DNA of 64,000 nt. Source: an uncultured Cellulomonas sp. (lineage in GTDB: Bacteria > Actinomycetota > Actinomycetes > Actinomycetales > Cellulomonadaceae). A program made the position numbers and the translations under genes. Below are positions 10,246 to 19,600 of the stretch, piece after piece. The notes beneath the pieces are model-generated. The model was not told the origin of the DNA. It made no database searches and saw only the letters and a program-made list of their open reading frames with translations. The stretch covers positions 147,204 to 211,203 of the forward strand of contig NZ_CANLTL010000009.1 in NCBI RefSeq assembly GCF_947494015.1. The letters are read 5' to 3'. How positions within the stretch are numbered: position 1 is the stretch's first letter; every line of letters starts with the position of its first letter.

Positions 10246-10300
10246 CCTGCCGCGGGACGCCCGGCGATCGGACGCGATCGCGACACGCGCGCGACGGTCG

Positions 10301-10329
10301 TTGATCCGTCCCGGTGCGCCACCTACCGT
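10301..10329 (+). promoter_or_regulatory. Candidate sigma-70-type promoter of ftsZ
   Basis: A TTGATC hexamer (10301-10306) and a TACCGT hexamer (10324-10329) are separated by exactly 17 bases in the ftsQ-ftsZ gap, about 155 bases before the ftsZ start. This is the only well-spaced pair I find there. It would give ftsZ transcription independent of the upstream mur genes, as is known for actinobacterial ftsZ. The transcription start has not been mapped. Confidence 0.4.
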
Positions 10330-10359
10330 CCTGGCGCTCGAACAACCTGACATAACTGT

Positions 10360-10384
10360 AACCCTCTACCTGAGACTGAGGGTT
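10360..10384 (+). promoter_or_regulatory. Inverted repeat in the ftsZ leader
   Basis: AACCCTC (10360-10366) and GAGGGTT (10378-10384) form a perfect 7-bp inverted repeat around an 11-nt loop. It lies in an unusually A/T-rich patch (10341-10390) in an otherwise very GC-rich region and is preceded by GACATAACTGTAACC. It could be an operator, a second promoter region or an RNA hairpin in the ftsZ leader. From memory, similar sequences precede ftsZ in related genera; I could not verify this. Confidence 0.45.
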
Positions 10385-10483
10385 TGACCCGGTGGCAGCA
10401 CCGGGTCGCAGCGCACGCGGCGCGGCCGTGACGCACGTAGCACCCGCACCCCTGAAGTACCCGTGGCAACGAGAGGCATAGAC

Positions 10484-11770
10484 GTGGCAGCTCCGCAGAA
10501 CTACCTGGCGGTCATCAAGGTGGTCGGCATCGGAGGCGGTGGCGTCAACGCCGTCAACCGCATGATCGAGGTCGGCCTCAAGGGCGTCGAGTTCATCGCG
10601 ATCAACACCGATGCGCAGGCCCTGCTCATGTCCGACGCGGACGTCAAGCTCGACGTCGGCCGCGAGCTGACCCGCGGCCTGGGCGCCGGCGCGGACCCCG
10701 AGGTCGGCAAGAAGGCGGCCGAGGACCACGCGGAGGAGATCGAGGACGTCCTGCGCGGCGCCGACATGGTCTTCGTCACCGCGGGGGAGGGCGGTGGCAC
10801 CGGCACCGGCGGCGCCCCGGTCGTCGCCCGGATCGCTCGCTCGCTCGGCGCGCTGACGATCGGTGTGGTCACCCGGCCGTTCACCTTCGAGGGTCGCCGC
10901 CGCACCGTGCAGGCCGACTCGGGCATCGACAACCTCCGCGCCGAGGTCGACACCCTGATCGTCATCCCCAACGACCGGCTGCTGTCGATCTCCGACCGCT
11001 CGGTCTCGGTGCTGGACGCCTTCCACTCCGCCGACCAGGTGCTGCTGTCCGGTGTCCAGGGCATCACCGACCTCATCACCACGCCGGGCCTGATCAACCT
11101 CGACTTCGCCGACGTGAAGTCGGTGATGCAGGGCGCCGGCAGCGCCCTGATGGGCATCGGCTCCGCCCGGGGCGACGACCGGGCCGTCCAGGCCGCCGAG
11201 CTGGCGATCTCCTCCCCGCTGCTCGAGGCCAGCATCGACGGCGCGCACGGGGTGCTGCTGTCCATCCAGGGCGGCAGCGACCTGGGTCTGTTCGAGATCA
11301 ACGAGGCTGCCCGCCTCGTGCAGGAGGCCGCGCACCCCGAGGCCAACATCATCTTCGGTGCCGTGATCGACGACGCCCTCGGCGACGAGGTGCGCGTCAC
11401 CGTGATCGCCGCGGGGTTCGACAGCGGCGGCCCGGAGACCCGGCGCAGCCACCGCGAGGTCGGGCAGGTGGCGGGTGGGCGCGCCGTGCCCACCCCCTCG
11501 CCGGTCAGCGTGCCGGTCACGCCGTCGACGCCGTCCCACACCGCGCCGTCGCACGGCGCGCCGCCGGTCAGCACGCCGCCGGCGCACGGCGGGGCCCCCG
11601 CGACGCAGCCCGTGCCCACGGGGCCCAACGGGACCCCCGTCCCGGCGTTCCTGGCCTCGGACCCGCACGCGGTGGTGTCGACCGGGCAGCTCGAGGTGCC
11701 GCGGGTCTTCGAGGAGGAGCAGCGTCGCCGTCGCGACGAGGACCTCGACGTCCCCGACTTCCTCAAGTAG
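10484..11770 (+). CDS. ftsZ: Cell division protein FtsZ
   Basis: FtsZ is the tubulin-like GTPase that forms the Z-ring. The 428-residue protein has the N-terminal [17 protein letters not shown] loop, the GTP-binding signature [10 protein letters not shown] near residue 103, the synergy-loop region [11 protein letters not shown], and a ~100-residue Pro/Ser/Thr-rich linker ending in DLDVPDFLK, the actinobacterial tail that binds SepF and FtsW. I chose the GTG at 10484, giving [12 protein letters not shown], because GAGAGG (10471-10476) sits seven bases upstream. The in-frame GTG at 10463 would put that ribosome-binding site inside the gene. Confidence 0.97.
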   Translation: MAAPQNYLAVIKVVGIGGGGVNAVNRMIEVGLKGVEFIAINTDAQALLMSDADVKLDVGRELTRGLGAGADPEVGKKAAEDHAEEIEDVLRGADMVFVTAGEGGGTGTGGAPVVARIARSLGALTIGVVTRPFTFEGRRRTVQADSGIDNLRAEVDTLIVIPNDRLLSISDRSVSVLDAFHSADQVLLSGVQGITDLITTPGLINLDFADVKSVMQGAGSALMGIGSARGDDRAVQAAELAISSPLLEASIDGAHGVLLSIQGGSDLGLFEINEAARLVQEAAHPEANIIFGAVIDDALGDEVRVTVIAAGFDSGGPETRRSHREVGQVAGGRAVPTPSPVSVPVTPSTPSHTAPSHGAPPVSTPPAHGGAPATQPVPTGPNGTPVPAFLASDPHAVVSTGQLEVPRVFEEEQRRRRDEDLDVPDFLK

Positions 11771-11787
11771 CGCCGCGGTGAGGACCT

Positions 11788-11815
11788 CCGGACCGGCCGT
11801 GCCCGGCCGGTCCGG
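11788..11815 (+). terminator. Hairpin after ftsZ
   Basis: A perfect 11-bp inverted repeat, CCGGACCGGCC and GGCCGGTCCGG around the 6-nt loop GTGCCC, begins 18 bases after the ftsZ stop. There is no T-run, as is common for terminators in this GC class. It could end or process the ftsZ transcript, and it argues for the later of two candidate pgeF starts. Confidence 0.5.
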
Positions 11816-11828
11816 GCCGGGGTTCGGT

Positions 11829-12683
11829 GTGCTCGAGGTGGACCTCGGCCCCGGCGTCCGGGCCGGCTTCACGACGCGGTCCCCGGCCGACGACGGAGCG
11901 GACGCCAACCTGGGTCTGGGTGTCGCCGACGACCCGGCGGCCGTGCTGGACCGTCGCCGCCGGCTCGCCCGCTGGGCGGGCGGGCCCGTCGCGTGGAGCA
12001 CCCAGGTGCACGGGACGGCGGTCCTCGACCTGCCCGGGGTGCGCGGGGCGGACCGTACGGCCGCCGCCGTGCCGGTCGACCTCCCGGCGAGGGGCGCGGG
12101 GAGCCGGGAGGGCCCGGTGGGCTCGGACGGCCCGGCGGGCGAGCCGTGCGGTGAGGCGGACGCGCTGGTCGCCGGCCCGGGCGCCGGGGTCGCCGTCGTG
12201 GTCGCCGACTGCGTGCCGGTGCTGCTCGTCGACCCCGCCACCGGGGTGGTCGCCGCCGTCCACGCCGGCCGCCGCGGGCTGGTGGACGGCGTCGTGCAGG
12301 CCGCCGTGGCTCGGATGGTCGCACGCGGCGCACGACCGGCCGATCTGCGCGCCGCGGTGGGGCCGGCGATCTGCGGGCGGTGCTACGAGGTCCCGGCCGA
12401 CTTGCGCGACACCGTCGCCGCCGTCGTGCCCGACGTCGCCGCGCGGACCTCGTGGGGCACGCCGGCCCTGGACCTGCCCGCGGGGGTCGCCGCCGTCCTG
12501 CGCACGGCGGGCGTGGGGCACGTGCACCCGACCGGCCTGTGCACCCGGACGGACGAGAGGTTCTTCTCCCACCGCCGGTCCATGGCGACGGGAGCGGCGG
12601 AGGGTCGGTGCGCGGGCGTGGTCCGCAGCGCGGCGCCGGGCCCGGGCGTGTCGGACGACGGCGGCGCCGTCGGCGCTTGCTAG
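11829..12683 (+). CDS. pgeF: Purine nucleoside phosphorylase / laccase-domain protein (PgeF/YfiH family)
   Basis: This belongs to the DUF152/YfiH 'laccase domain' family, which has purine nucleoside phosphorylase and adenosine deaminase activity and is usually found beside ftsZ. Conserved zinc-ligand segments are STQVHG, VVADCVPVLLVD and AAVHAGRRG. AVGPAICGRCYEV and GLCTRTDERFFSHRR are also family signatures. About 30 extra Gly/Ala/Arg-rich residues separate the first and second motifs. I use the GTG at 11829, right before LEVDLGPGVRAGFTTR. A GTG at 11778 would add 17 low-complexity residues but runs through the hairpin at 11788-11815. In other bacteria the gene has a peptidoglycan-editing phenotype. 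Confidence 0.8.
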   Translation: MLEVDLGPGVRAGFTTRSPADDGADANLGLGVADDPAAVLDRRRRLARWAGGPVAWSTQVHGTAVLDLPGVRGADRTAAAVPVDLPARGAGSREGPVGSDGPAGEPCGEADALVAGPGAGVAVVVADCVPVLLVDPATGVVAAVHAGRRGLVDGVVQAAVARMVARGARPADLRAAVGPAICGRCYEVPADLRDTVAAVVPDVAARTSWGTPALDLPAGVAAVLRTAGVGHVHPTGLCTRTDERFFSHRRSMATGAAEGRCAGVVRSAAPGPGVSDDGGAVGAC

Positions 12684-12724
12684 CGTGAAACCGCAGGACA
12701 ACCAGGGTGTGAGAGGAAGAGGCG

Positions 12725-13207
12725 ATGGCCGGAGCACTGCGCAAGACGATGCTGTACCTCGGTCTCGCTGACGAGCGCGGTGAGCACCAGGGCGAGGACT
12801 TCGCCGACGAGTACCACGAGCTGGAGGCGGACGTGCCGCAGGAGTACGAGGCGCAGGTGACCCCGATCCGGGCGAACGGCAGCCACGCGCTGGTCCCGGC
12901 GCACGCCGCGCCGGAGACGGAGCTGCGCCGCATCACGACCGTGCACCCGCGGTCGTACAACGACGCGCGCAAGATCGGTGAGGCGTTCCGCGAGGGCACC
13001 CCGGTGATCATGAACCTGTCCGACATGGACGACTCCGACGCCAAGCGCCTGGTCGACTTCTCGGCCGGGCTCATCTTCGGGCTGCACGGCGCCATCGAGC
13101 GGGTCACGAACAAGGTCTTCCTGCTGTCCCCCGCGCACGTCGAGGTGACGGCCGAGGAGCAGGCTGTGCCCGGCGAGATGCGCGCCGGTTTCTACAACCA
13201 GAGCTGA
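12725..13207 (+). CDS. sepF: Cell division protein SepF
   Basis: SepF is the membrane anchor of FtsZ in Actinobacteria. The 160-residue protein has the standard layout: an N-terminal amphipathic segment ([14 protein letters not shown]), an acidic linker, and a globular C-terminal domain starting near residue 70 ([18 protein letters not shown]) with [18 protein letters not shown] and KVFLLSP. The ATG follows a purine-rich site, GAGAGGAAGAGG. A possible -10 box TAGCGT (12681-12686) overlaps the pgeF stop codon, so sepF may have its own promoter. FtsZ, its binding partner, is encoded one gene upstream. Confidence 0.95.
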   Translation: MAGALRKTMLYLGLADERGEHQGEDFADEYHELEADVPQEYEAQVTPIRANGSHALVPAHAAPETELRRITTVHPRSYNDARKIGEAFREGTPVIMNLSDMDDSDAKRLVDFSAGLIFGLHGAIERVTNKVFLLSPAHVEVTAEEQAVPGEMRAGFYNQS

Positions 13208-13214
13208 CGCGCGC

Positions 13215-13499
13215 GTGCGCACCGTCGCCTCGCTGGCGTCGTTCCTCGTCGGTCTGTTCCTGCTGGTGCTGTTCGTCCGGGTCGTCTTCGACTGGATCCA
13301 GGTCTTCGCCCGGGACTGGCGTCCCCGCGGTCCGGCGCTCGTGGTCGCCGAGATCACGTACACGATCACCGACCCGCCGCTGCGCGCCCTGCGGCGGGTG
13401 ATCCCGCCGCTGACGCTCGGGACGATCCGGCTCGACCTGGCCTTCCTCGTGCTGGTGGTGATCTGCGTCATCCTGCAGTCGCTGCTGGCCAGCGTCTGA
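13215..13499 (+). CDS. YggT family integral membrane protein
   Basis: This 94-residue protein has two hydrophobic segments (residues ~8-27 and ~72-92) flanking a short loop with WRPRGPAL and the family pattern ITDPPLRALRRVIPP. YggT proteins sit between sepF and divIVA in Gram-positive bacteria and are thought to help membrane or septum assembly, but their biochemistry is unsettled. The GTG start lies seven bases after the sepF stop, so it is likely co-transcribed and translationally linked. Confidence 0.88.
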   Translation: MRTVASLASFLVGLFLLVLFVRVVFDWIQVFARDWRPRGPALVVAEITYTITDPPLRALRRVIPPLTLGTIRLDLAFLVLVVICVILQSLLASV

Positions 13500-13628
13500 C
13501 CGCTGCCCGCCCCGGCCGCGGTGCGTGGCCTCCGGCAGACTCCGCTACGGTGATCGCTGGGCGGTCGCTGGACTGCCGGTCCGACCTGCTCGACCACGAG
13601 CGGCACGAACTCTTCCGAGGTGACACCG

Positions 13629-14288
13629 ATGGCACTGCTGACGGCAGACGACGTCCTGAACAAGAAGTTCCAGGCGACGAAGTTCCGAGAGGGCTACGAC
13701 CAGGACGAGGTCGACGACTTCCTCGACGAGGTCGTCAACACCCTGCGCGCGGTGCAGACCGAGAACGACGAGCTGGAGAACAAGCTCGCCGCCGCCGAGC
13801 GGCGCGTCGCCGAGCTCAGCCGCGCCGGCGCCCAGGCGTCCCCGGCACCCGCCGACGGCGGGTCGGAGCAGGCCGCGCCGACGCCCGCGCCGGCCGCCAC
13901 GGCAGCCCCCGCCGCCCCGGCGGCCCCGGCCCGGGCGAGCGAGCCCGAGTCGGCCACCGGGATGCTGCTGCTCGCGCAGAAGCTGCACGACGACTACGTG
14001 CGCAACGGCCAGGAGGAGGGCGAGCGGCTCATCGCCGAGGCCAAGACCCAGGGCACGCGCATCGTCCGTGAGGCCGAGGAGACGTCGCACCGCACGCTCG
14101 CCCAGCTCGAGCAGGAGCGCAGCCTGCTGGAGCGCAAGATCGACGAGCTCCGCGTCTTCGAGCGGGACTACCGCACCCGCCTGAAGAGCTACCTGGAGAA
14201 CCTGCTCGGGGACCTGGACAACCGGGGCAGCGCGCTGCCGCCGCGGGGGAACCCGGCCGCCGCCGGCGGGCCGCAGAGCGGCCTGTAG
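13629..14288 (+). CDS. divIVA: DivIVA / Wag31-type polar growth protein
   Basis: DivIVA marks curved membrane at poles and septa and directs cell-wall synthesis in Actinobacteria. The 219-residue protein has the lipid-binding N-domain (MALLTADDVLNKKFQATKFREGYDQDEVDDFLDEVV), a first coiled coil to about residue 70, an Ala/Pro-rich linker of about 45 residues, and a second coiled coil (TGMLLLAQKLHDDYV to FERDYRTRLKSYLENLL). I chose ATG 13629 because GAGG (13617-13620) sits eight bases before it; the in-frame GTG at 13620 overlaps that site. It ends the division cluster and is followed by a strong hairpin. Confidence 0.95.
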   Translation: MALLTADDVLNKKFQATKFREGYDQDEVDDFLDEVVNTLRAVQTENDELENKLAAAERRVAELSRAGAQASPAPADGGSEQAAPTPAPAATAAPAAPAAPARASEPESATGMLLLAQKLHDDYVRNGQEEGERLIAEAKTQGTRIVREAEETSHRTLAQLEQERSLLERKIDELRVFERDYRTRLKSYLENLLGDLDNRGSALPPRGNPAAAGGPQSGL

Positions 14289-14319
14289 CCCCGGCATCAC
14301 CCCTCGAACGACCCCGCAG

Positions 14320-14351
14320 CACACCACGCCGGAGCGATCCGGCGTGGTGTG
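14320..14351 (+). terminator. Strong hairpin terminator after divIVA
   Basis: A perfect 14-bp stem (CACACCACGCCGGA and its complement) closes on the 4-nt loop GCGA, 31 bases after the divIVA stop. It lacks a true T-run but is followed by TTGTG. A promoter pair for the next gene begins immediately after it, marking the end of the division operon. Confidence 0.8.
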
Positions 14352-14380
14352 TTGTGCGTCCGGGGCGTGGCGTCTACTCT
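14352..14380 (+). promoter_or_regulatory. Candidate promoter of the DksA/TraR-like gene
   Basis: TTGTGC (14352-14357) and TACTCT (14375-14380) are spaced by 17 bases, directly after the divIVA terminator and 28 bases before the GTG start of the zinc-finger gene. Position and spacing fit a housekeeping promoter. Confidence 0.5.
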
Positions 14381-14408
14381 CACGTGACTTCGACCAGAGG
14401 GGGCAGGC

Positions 14409-14870
14409 GTGACGAGTCCCGAAGGTGCCGGCTCGACGACGACGCTGGCTGACGTGCCCGATCTCGCGGCGCTCGTCCGGCGCTTCCCCGTCCGCGACTC
14501 CGAGAAGCCCTGGACCGAGACCGAGGTCCGCGAGATCGCCGACGAGCTCACCGCGGAGATCGAGCGGCTCAAGGCCGAGCTGGCGGCGGCGGACGAGGTC
14601 CTCTCGGACCTGCTGCGCGACTCCGGCGACGGGGCCGGGGACGACCAGGCCGACTCCGGGTCGAGCGCACTGGAGCGCGAGCACGAGCTCACCCTGGTCA
14701 ACAACACCCGCGACCTGCTGGCCCAGACCAGCCACGCGATGGCGCGGATCGGTCGTGGCACGTTCGGCACCTGCGAGTCCTGCGGCAAGGCGGTGGGCAA
14801 GGCCCGCCTGCAGGCCTTCCCCCGCGCGACGCTGTGCGTGGTGTGCAAGCAGCGCGAGGAGCGTCGCTGA
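14409..14870 (+). CDS. TraR/DksA-type C4 zinc-finger protein
   Basis: The 153-residue protein has a helical coiled-coil N-terminal part (residues ~30-70, WTETEVREIADELTAEIERL) and a C-terminal zinc finger CESCGK ... LCVVCKQ, the TraR/DksA signature. Such proteins bind in the RNA polymerase secondary channel in proteobacteria. In Actinobacteria homologues beside lspA are conserved but less studied, so a transcription-related role is inferred. The GTG start follows a GGGGG-rich site (AGAGGGGGCAGGC). It is probably the first gene of a unit with lspA and the pseudouridine synthase. Confidence 0.85.
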   Translation: MTSPEGAGSTTTLADVPDLAALVRRFPVRDSEKPWTETEVREIADELTAEIERLKAELAAADEVLSDLLRDSGDGAGDDQADSGSSALEREHELTLVNNTRDLLAQTSHAMARIGRGTFGTCESCGKAVGKARLQAFPRATLCVVCKQREERR

Positions 14871-14899
14871 CCCGTCCCGCCATGGGACACTCGTCGGCG

Positions 14900-15619
14900 A
14901 TGTCCACGACCCCAGACGCGGTGCCTGCCCACGACCCCGCGCGACGCACCGACCCTGTCGACCCGGCTCCCGTCGACCCGGCGCGCCGCCGTCGCCTGCT
15001 CACGCTGCTCGCCCTGCTCGCCGTCGTCGTCCTCGCGGTCGACCAGGTGACGAAGGTGTGGGCGGTCGCGACCCTGACCGAGGGGCGGCGGACCGAGCTC
15101 GTCGGGGACCTGCTGGGGCTGACCCTGCTGTACAACCCCGGTGCGGCGCTGTCGATCGCGACCGGGATGACGTGGGTGCTCACGGTCGTCGCGGTGGGCG
15201 TGGTGGTGGTGACCCTCCGGGCGTCGCGGCGGATCGGCTCGCGCGGCTGGGCGGTGGGCCTCGGACTGCTGCTGGGCGGCGCGATCGGCAATCTCGCCGA
15301 CCGGTTCCTGCGCGAGCCCGGTCCGGCGCGCGGGCACGTCGTCGACTTCATCGCGTACGGCGAGCTGTTCGTCGGCAACGTGGCGGACATCGCCATCGTG
15401 GCGGCGGCCGGGCTGATCATGCTGCTCGCCCTGCGCGGCGTCGGGCTGGACGGCACGCGTGAGCACGATCCCCGTCCCCGTGGCGCGACCGACGACGCCG
15501 CCCCGCGCGACCCCGCACCCGCCGCGGCGCCGGAGGCGGCTGCCACGGACCCGGCGGACGACGTCGCCGGCCGCGGCCGCGCGGACGGTGCGGCGACCCA
15601 GGACCGGCTCCGTGGCTGA
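14900..15619 (+). CDS. lspA: Lipoprotein signal peptidase LspA
   Basis: LspA removes signal peptides from prolipoproteins in the membrane. The 239-residue protein has four hydrophobic helices and the family motifs [30 protein letters not shown] (first catalytic Asp, near residue 133) and [10 protein letters not shown] (second catalytic Asp, near residue 163). A ~55-residue Ala/Pro/Asp-rich tail follows the last helix and is probably disordered. I start at ATG 14900; ATG 14882 is in frame and would add six residues, and neither has a clear ribosome-binding site. At least one lipoprotein substrate candidate lies in this window (34783-35604). Confidence 0.93.
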   Translation: MSTTPDAVPAHDPARRTDPVDPAPVDPARRRRLLTLLALLAVVVLAVDQVTKVWAVATLTEGRRTELVGDLLGLTLLYNPGAALSIATGMTWVLTVVAVGVVVVTLRASRRIGSRGWAVGLGLLLGGAIGNLADRFLREPGPARGHVVDFIAYGELFVGNVADIAIVAAAGLIMLLALRGVGLDGTREHDPRPRGATDDAAPRDPAPAAAPEAAATDPADDVAGRGRADGAATQDRLRG

Positions 15620-16547
15620 GACCCGGGCCATGCCGGTCCCCGACGGTCTGGCCGGCGAGCGGGTGGACGCCGCGATCGCACGGCTGCTCGGGCTGTCCCG
15701 GACGCGGGCCGCCGAGCTCGCTGCCAGCGGCGGCGTCCGGCTGGACGGCGTCGCGGTCGGCAAGTCCGACCGGCTGCTGCCGGGTGGCTGGCTCGAGGTC
15801 GAGCTGCCCGACCCGCCGCGAGCGGTCGACCAGGCCCCGCCCGAGCCGGTCCCCGGCATGCGGATCGTGCACGACGACGACGACGTCGTGGTCGTCGACA
15901 AGCCCGTGGGGGTCGCGGCGCACGGCTCGCCGGGCTGGACCGGGCCGACCGTGGTCGGCGCGCTGGCCGCCGCCGGCTACCGGATCTCGACCTCGGGAGC
16001 CGCCGAGCGCCAGGGGGTCGTGCACCGCCTCGACGTCGGCACGTCCGGCCTCATGGTGGTGGCCAAGAGCGAGCACGCGTACACGGTGCTCAAGCGCGCC
16101 TTCAAGGAGCGCACGGTCGACAAGGTCTACCACGCGCTCGTGCAGGGGCACCCCGAGCCGACCACCGGCACCATCGACGCCCCGATCGGCCGGCACCCCA
16201 CCGCGGACTGGAAGTTCGCGGTGGTCGCGGACGGCAAGCCCTCGGTCACGCACTACGGGGTGCTGGAGATGCTGCCGTCGGCGTCCCTGGTCGAGGTGCA
16301 CCTGGAGACCGGGCGCACCCACCAGATCCGCGTGCACTTCTCCGCGCTGCGGCACCCGTGCGTCGGGGACCTCACCTACGGCGCCGACCCGCGGCTGGCC
16401 GAGCGCACGGGCCTGGGCCGGCAGTGGCTGCACGCGATGCGGCTGGCGTTCGACCACCCCGCCACCGGGCGGCGGCTGGAGGTCACCAGCGAGTACCCGC
16501 AGGACCTCGCCGCGGCGCTGGCGGTGCTGCGCGGCCCGGCGCGCTGA
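15612..16547 (+). CDS. RluD-family 23S rRNA pseudouridine synthase
   Basis: This 311-residue protein has an N-terminal S4 RNA-binding domain ([24 protein letters not shown]) and an RluA-type catalytic domain with [18 protein letters not shown], where the Asp of HRLD (~residue 140) is the catalytic residue, and [12 protein letters not shown]. It isomerises uridines, probably in 23S rRNA as RluD does. The GTG at 15612 overlaps the lspA stop (GTGGCTGA); ATG 15630 is an alternative start. The lspA-rluD pairing is widely conserved. Confidence 0.92.
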   Translation: MAETRAMPVPDGLAGERVDAAIARLLGLSRTRAAELAASGGVRLDGVAVGKSDRLLPGGWLEVELPDPPRAVDQAPPEPVPGMRIVHDDDDVVVVDKPVGVAAHGSPGWTGPTVVGALAAAGYRISTSGAAERQGVVHRLDVGTSGLMVVAKSEHAYTVLKRAFKERTVDKVYHALVQGHPEPTTGTIDAPIGRHPTADWKFAVVADGKPSVTHYGVLEMLPSASLVEVHLETGRTHQIRVHFSALRHPCVGDLTYGADPRLAERTGLGRQWLHAMRLAFDHPATGRRLEVTSEYPQDLAAALAVLRGPAR

Positions 16548-16664
16548 CGCCCGTCCGGCACCCGCCGGAGCCCACTCCGAGCCCGGCGGGCACCCCGGCC
16601 GACATGGCCCGCGTCACCCGTCGACGGCGGGTGTGGCGGCGCCGGAGGTGTCGGTGGCGGAGCC

Positions 16665-16670
16665 TAGAAT
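16665..16670 (+). promoter_or_regulatory. -10 box of a leaderless dnaE promoter
   Basis: TAGAAT lies six bases before the dnaE ATG, so transcription would begin at or next to the start codon. No good -35 hexamer is seen 16-19 bases upstream. The same TANNNT arrangement precedes several other genes in this window. Confidence 0.6.
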
Positions 16671-16676
16671 CGCGCC

Positions 16677-19600
16677 ATGCCCACTGCCTCGTCGACGGAC
16701 TTCGCGCACCTGCACGTCCACACCGAGTACTCCATGCTCGACGGTGCGGCGCGGCTGGGTGACCTGTTCGGCGAGGCCCAGCGGCTCGGCCAGACGGCGA
16801 TGGCCACGACCGACCACGGGTTCGTCTTCGGCGCCTTCGACTTCTGGTCCAAGGCCCGGGCCGCCGGCATCAAGCCCATCATCGGCGTCGAGGCGTACCT
16901 GACGCCGGGCACCAGCCGGCACGACCGCACCCGCGTGAAGTGGGGGGAGGCCCACCAGGCGTCCGACGACGTCTCGGGAGGTGGCGCGTACACCCACATG
17001 ACGATGTGGGCGCGGACCACCGAGGGCATGCACAACCTGTTCCGGATGGCGTCGCTGGCGTCGCTGGAGGGCCACTTCTACAAGCCCCGGATGGACCGCG
17101 AGCTGCTGCAGACCTACGGCAGGGGGCTCATCGCCTCGACCGGGTGCCCGTCCGGGGAGGTGCAGACGCGGCTGCGGCTCGGCCAGTTCGACGAGGCCGT
17201 GCGGGTCGCCGGCGAGCTGCAGGACATCTTCGGCAAGGACTACTTCTACGTCGAGCTGATGGACCATGGCCTCGACATCGAGACCCGCGTGATCAAGGAC
17301 CTGCTGCGGGTCGCCGAGGCGATCGACGCGCCGATCGTCGCGACGAACGACCTGCACTACACCCGCAAGGAGGACCACGCGGCCCACGAGGTGCTGCTGT
17401 GCGTCCAGTCGGGCTCGACGCTCGCGGACCCCAAGCGGTTCAAGTTCGACGCCGAGGACTTCTACCTCAAGTCCGCCGAGGAGATGCGCCGCACCTGGGC
17501 GGACCTGCCCGAGGCGTGCGACAACACGCTGCGGATCGCCGAGCAGTGCGAGGTCGAGTTCAACACCGCGGCGAACTACATGCCGCGGTACCCCACGCCG
17601 GACGGTGAGGACGAGACGTCCTGGTTCGTCAAGGAGGTCGAGCACGGGCTGCACGTGCGGTACCCCGGCGGCATCCCCGACGAGGTCCGCAAGCAGGCGG
17701 AGTACGAGACCGGCGTCATCACGCAGATGGGCTTCCCGGGGTACTTCCTCGTGGTCGCCGACTTCATCAACTGGGCCAAGGACAACGGCATCCGCGTCGG
17801 GCCTGGTCGAGGGTCCGGCGCCGGGTCGATGGCCGCGTACGCGATGCGGATCACGGACCTCGACCCGCTGCAGCACGGGCTGATCTTCGAGCGGTTCCTC
17901 AACCCCGACCGCGTGTCCATGCCCGACTTCGACGTCGACTTCGACGAGCGCCGTCGTGGCGAGGTGATCCGGTACGTCACCGACAAGTACGGCGAGGACC
18001 GCGTCGCCCAGATCGTCACCTACGGCACCATCAAGGCCAAGCAGGCCCTCAAGGACTCCTCCCGCGTGCTCGGCTACCCCTTCGCGATGGGGGAGAAGCT
18101 GACCAAGGTGATGCCGCCGTCGATCATGGGCAAGGACATCTCGCTGTCCGGGATCTTCGACCCGGCGGACAAGCGCTACGGCGAGGCCGAGGAGTTCCGG
18201 CAGGCGGTCGCCACCGACCCGGACGCCCAGCGCGTGGTCGAGACGGCCAAGGGGCTGGAGAACCTCAAGCGGCAGTGGGGCGTGCACGCCGCCGGCGTCA
18301 TCATGTCCAGCGAGCCGCTGATCGACATCGTGCCGATCATGCGCCGCGAGCAGGACGGCGCGATCATCACCCAGTTCGACTACCCCACGTGCGAGGGGCT
18401 CGGGCTGATCAAGATGGACTTCCTCGGCCTGCGGAACCTGACGATCCTCGACGACGCCCTGGCGAACATCGTGATGAACGGCAAGGAGCGCATCGAGGTC
18501 GAGTCGCTGCCGCTGGACGACCCGGCCACGTACGAGCTCCTCGGCAAGGGCGACACCCTGGGCGTGTTCCAGCTCGACGGCGGCGGCATGCGCTCGCTGC
18601 TGCGGCTCATGCGGCCGGACAACTTCGAGGACATCTCGGCCGTCGGCGCGCTCTACCGCCCGGGGCCCATGGGCGCCAACTCGCACACGAACTACGCGCT
18701 GCGCAAGAACGGGCTGCAGCCCAAGGACCCGATCCACCCCGAGCTGCAGGAGCCGCTGGAGGAGATCCTCGGCACCACGCACGGCCTGATCGTGTACCAG
18801 GAGCAGGTCATGGCCATCGCGCAGAAGGTGGCCGGGTACTCCCTGGGCCAGGCGGACCTGCTGCGCCGCGCGATGGGCAAGAAGAAGAAGTCCGAGCTGG
18901 ACAAGCAGTTCGAGGGCTTCTCGGCCGGCATGCGTGAGCGCGGGTACTCCATGGCCGCCGTGCAGACGCTGTGGGACATCCTGCTGCCGTTCTCCGACTA
19001 CGCCTTCAACAAGGCGCACTCGGCGGCGTACGGGGTGGTGTCCTACTGGACGGCCTACCTCAAGGCGAACTACCGCACCGAGTACATGGCCGCGCTGCTC
19101 ACCTCCGTGCGCGACGACAAGGACAAGTCGGCGCTGTACCTCAACGAGTGCCGGCGCATGGGCATCACCGTGCTCCCGCCGGACGTGAACTCCTCGTCGG
19201 CCAACTTCACCGCCGTCGGCGAGGACATCCGGTTCGGGCTGACCGCCGTGCGCAACGTCGGCGCCAACGTGGTGGACGCGGTCGTGGCCACCCGCGAGTC
19301 CAAGGGAGCGTTCACCTCCTTCACCGACTTCCTGGACAAGGTGCCCGCGGTCGTGTGCAACAAGCGGACCATCGAGTCGCTGATCAAGGCCGGCGCGTTC
19401 GACTCCCTCGGGCACACCCGCCGCGCGCTGCTGCTCGTGCACGAGCAGGCGGTGGACGCCGTCATCGGGGTCAAGCGCAAGGAGGCCGAGGGGCAGTTCG
19501 ACCTGTTCGCCGGCTTCGGCGGCGACGACGACGCCGGCTTCTCGGTGGAGGTCCCCGCGCTGCCGGACTGGGACAAGAAGCAGCGGCTCGCCTTCGAGCG

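Noticed and set aside
10463..10483. Earlier GTG start for ftsZ
   Set aside because: The GAGAGG ribosome-binding site lies inside this stretch, and FtsZ homologues begin at [11 protein letters not shown].
11778..11828. Earlier GTG start for pgeF
   Set aside because: It would add 17 low-complexity residues across a perfect 11-bp hairpin; the family normally begins close to the GVRAxFTTR segment.
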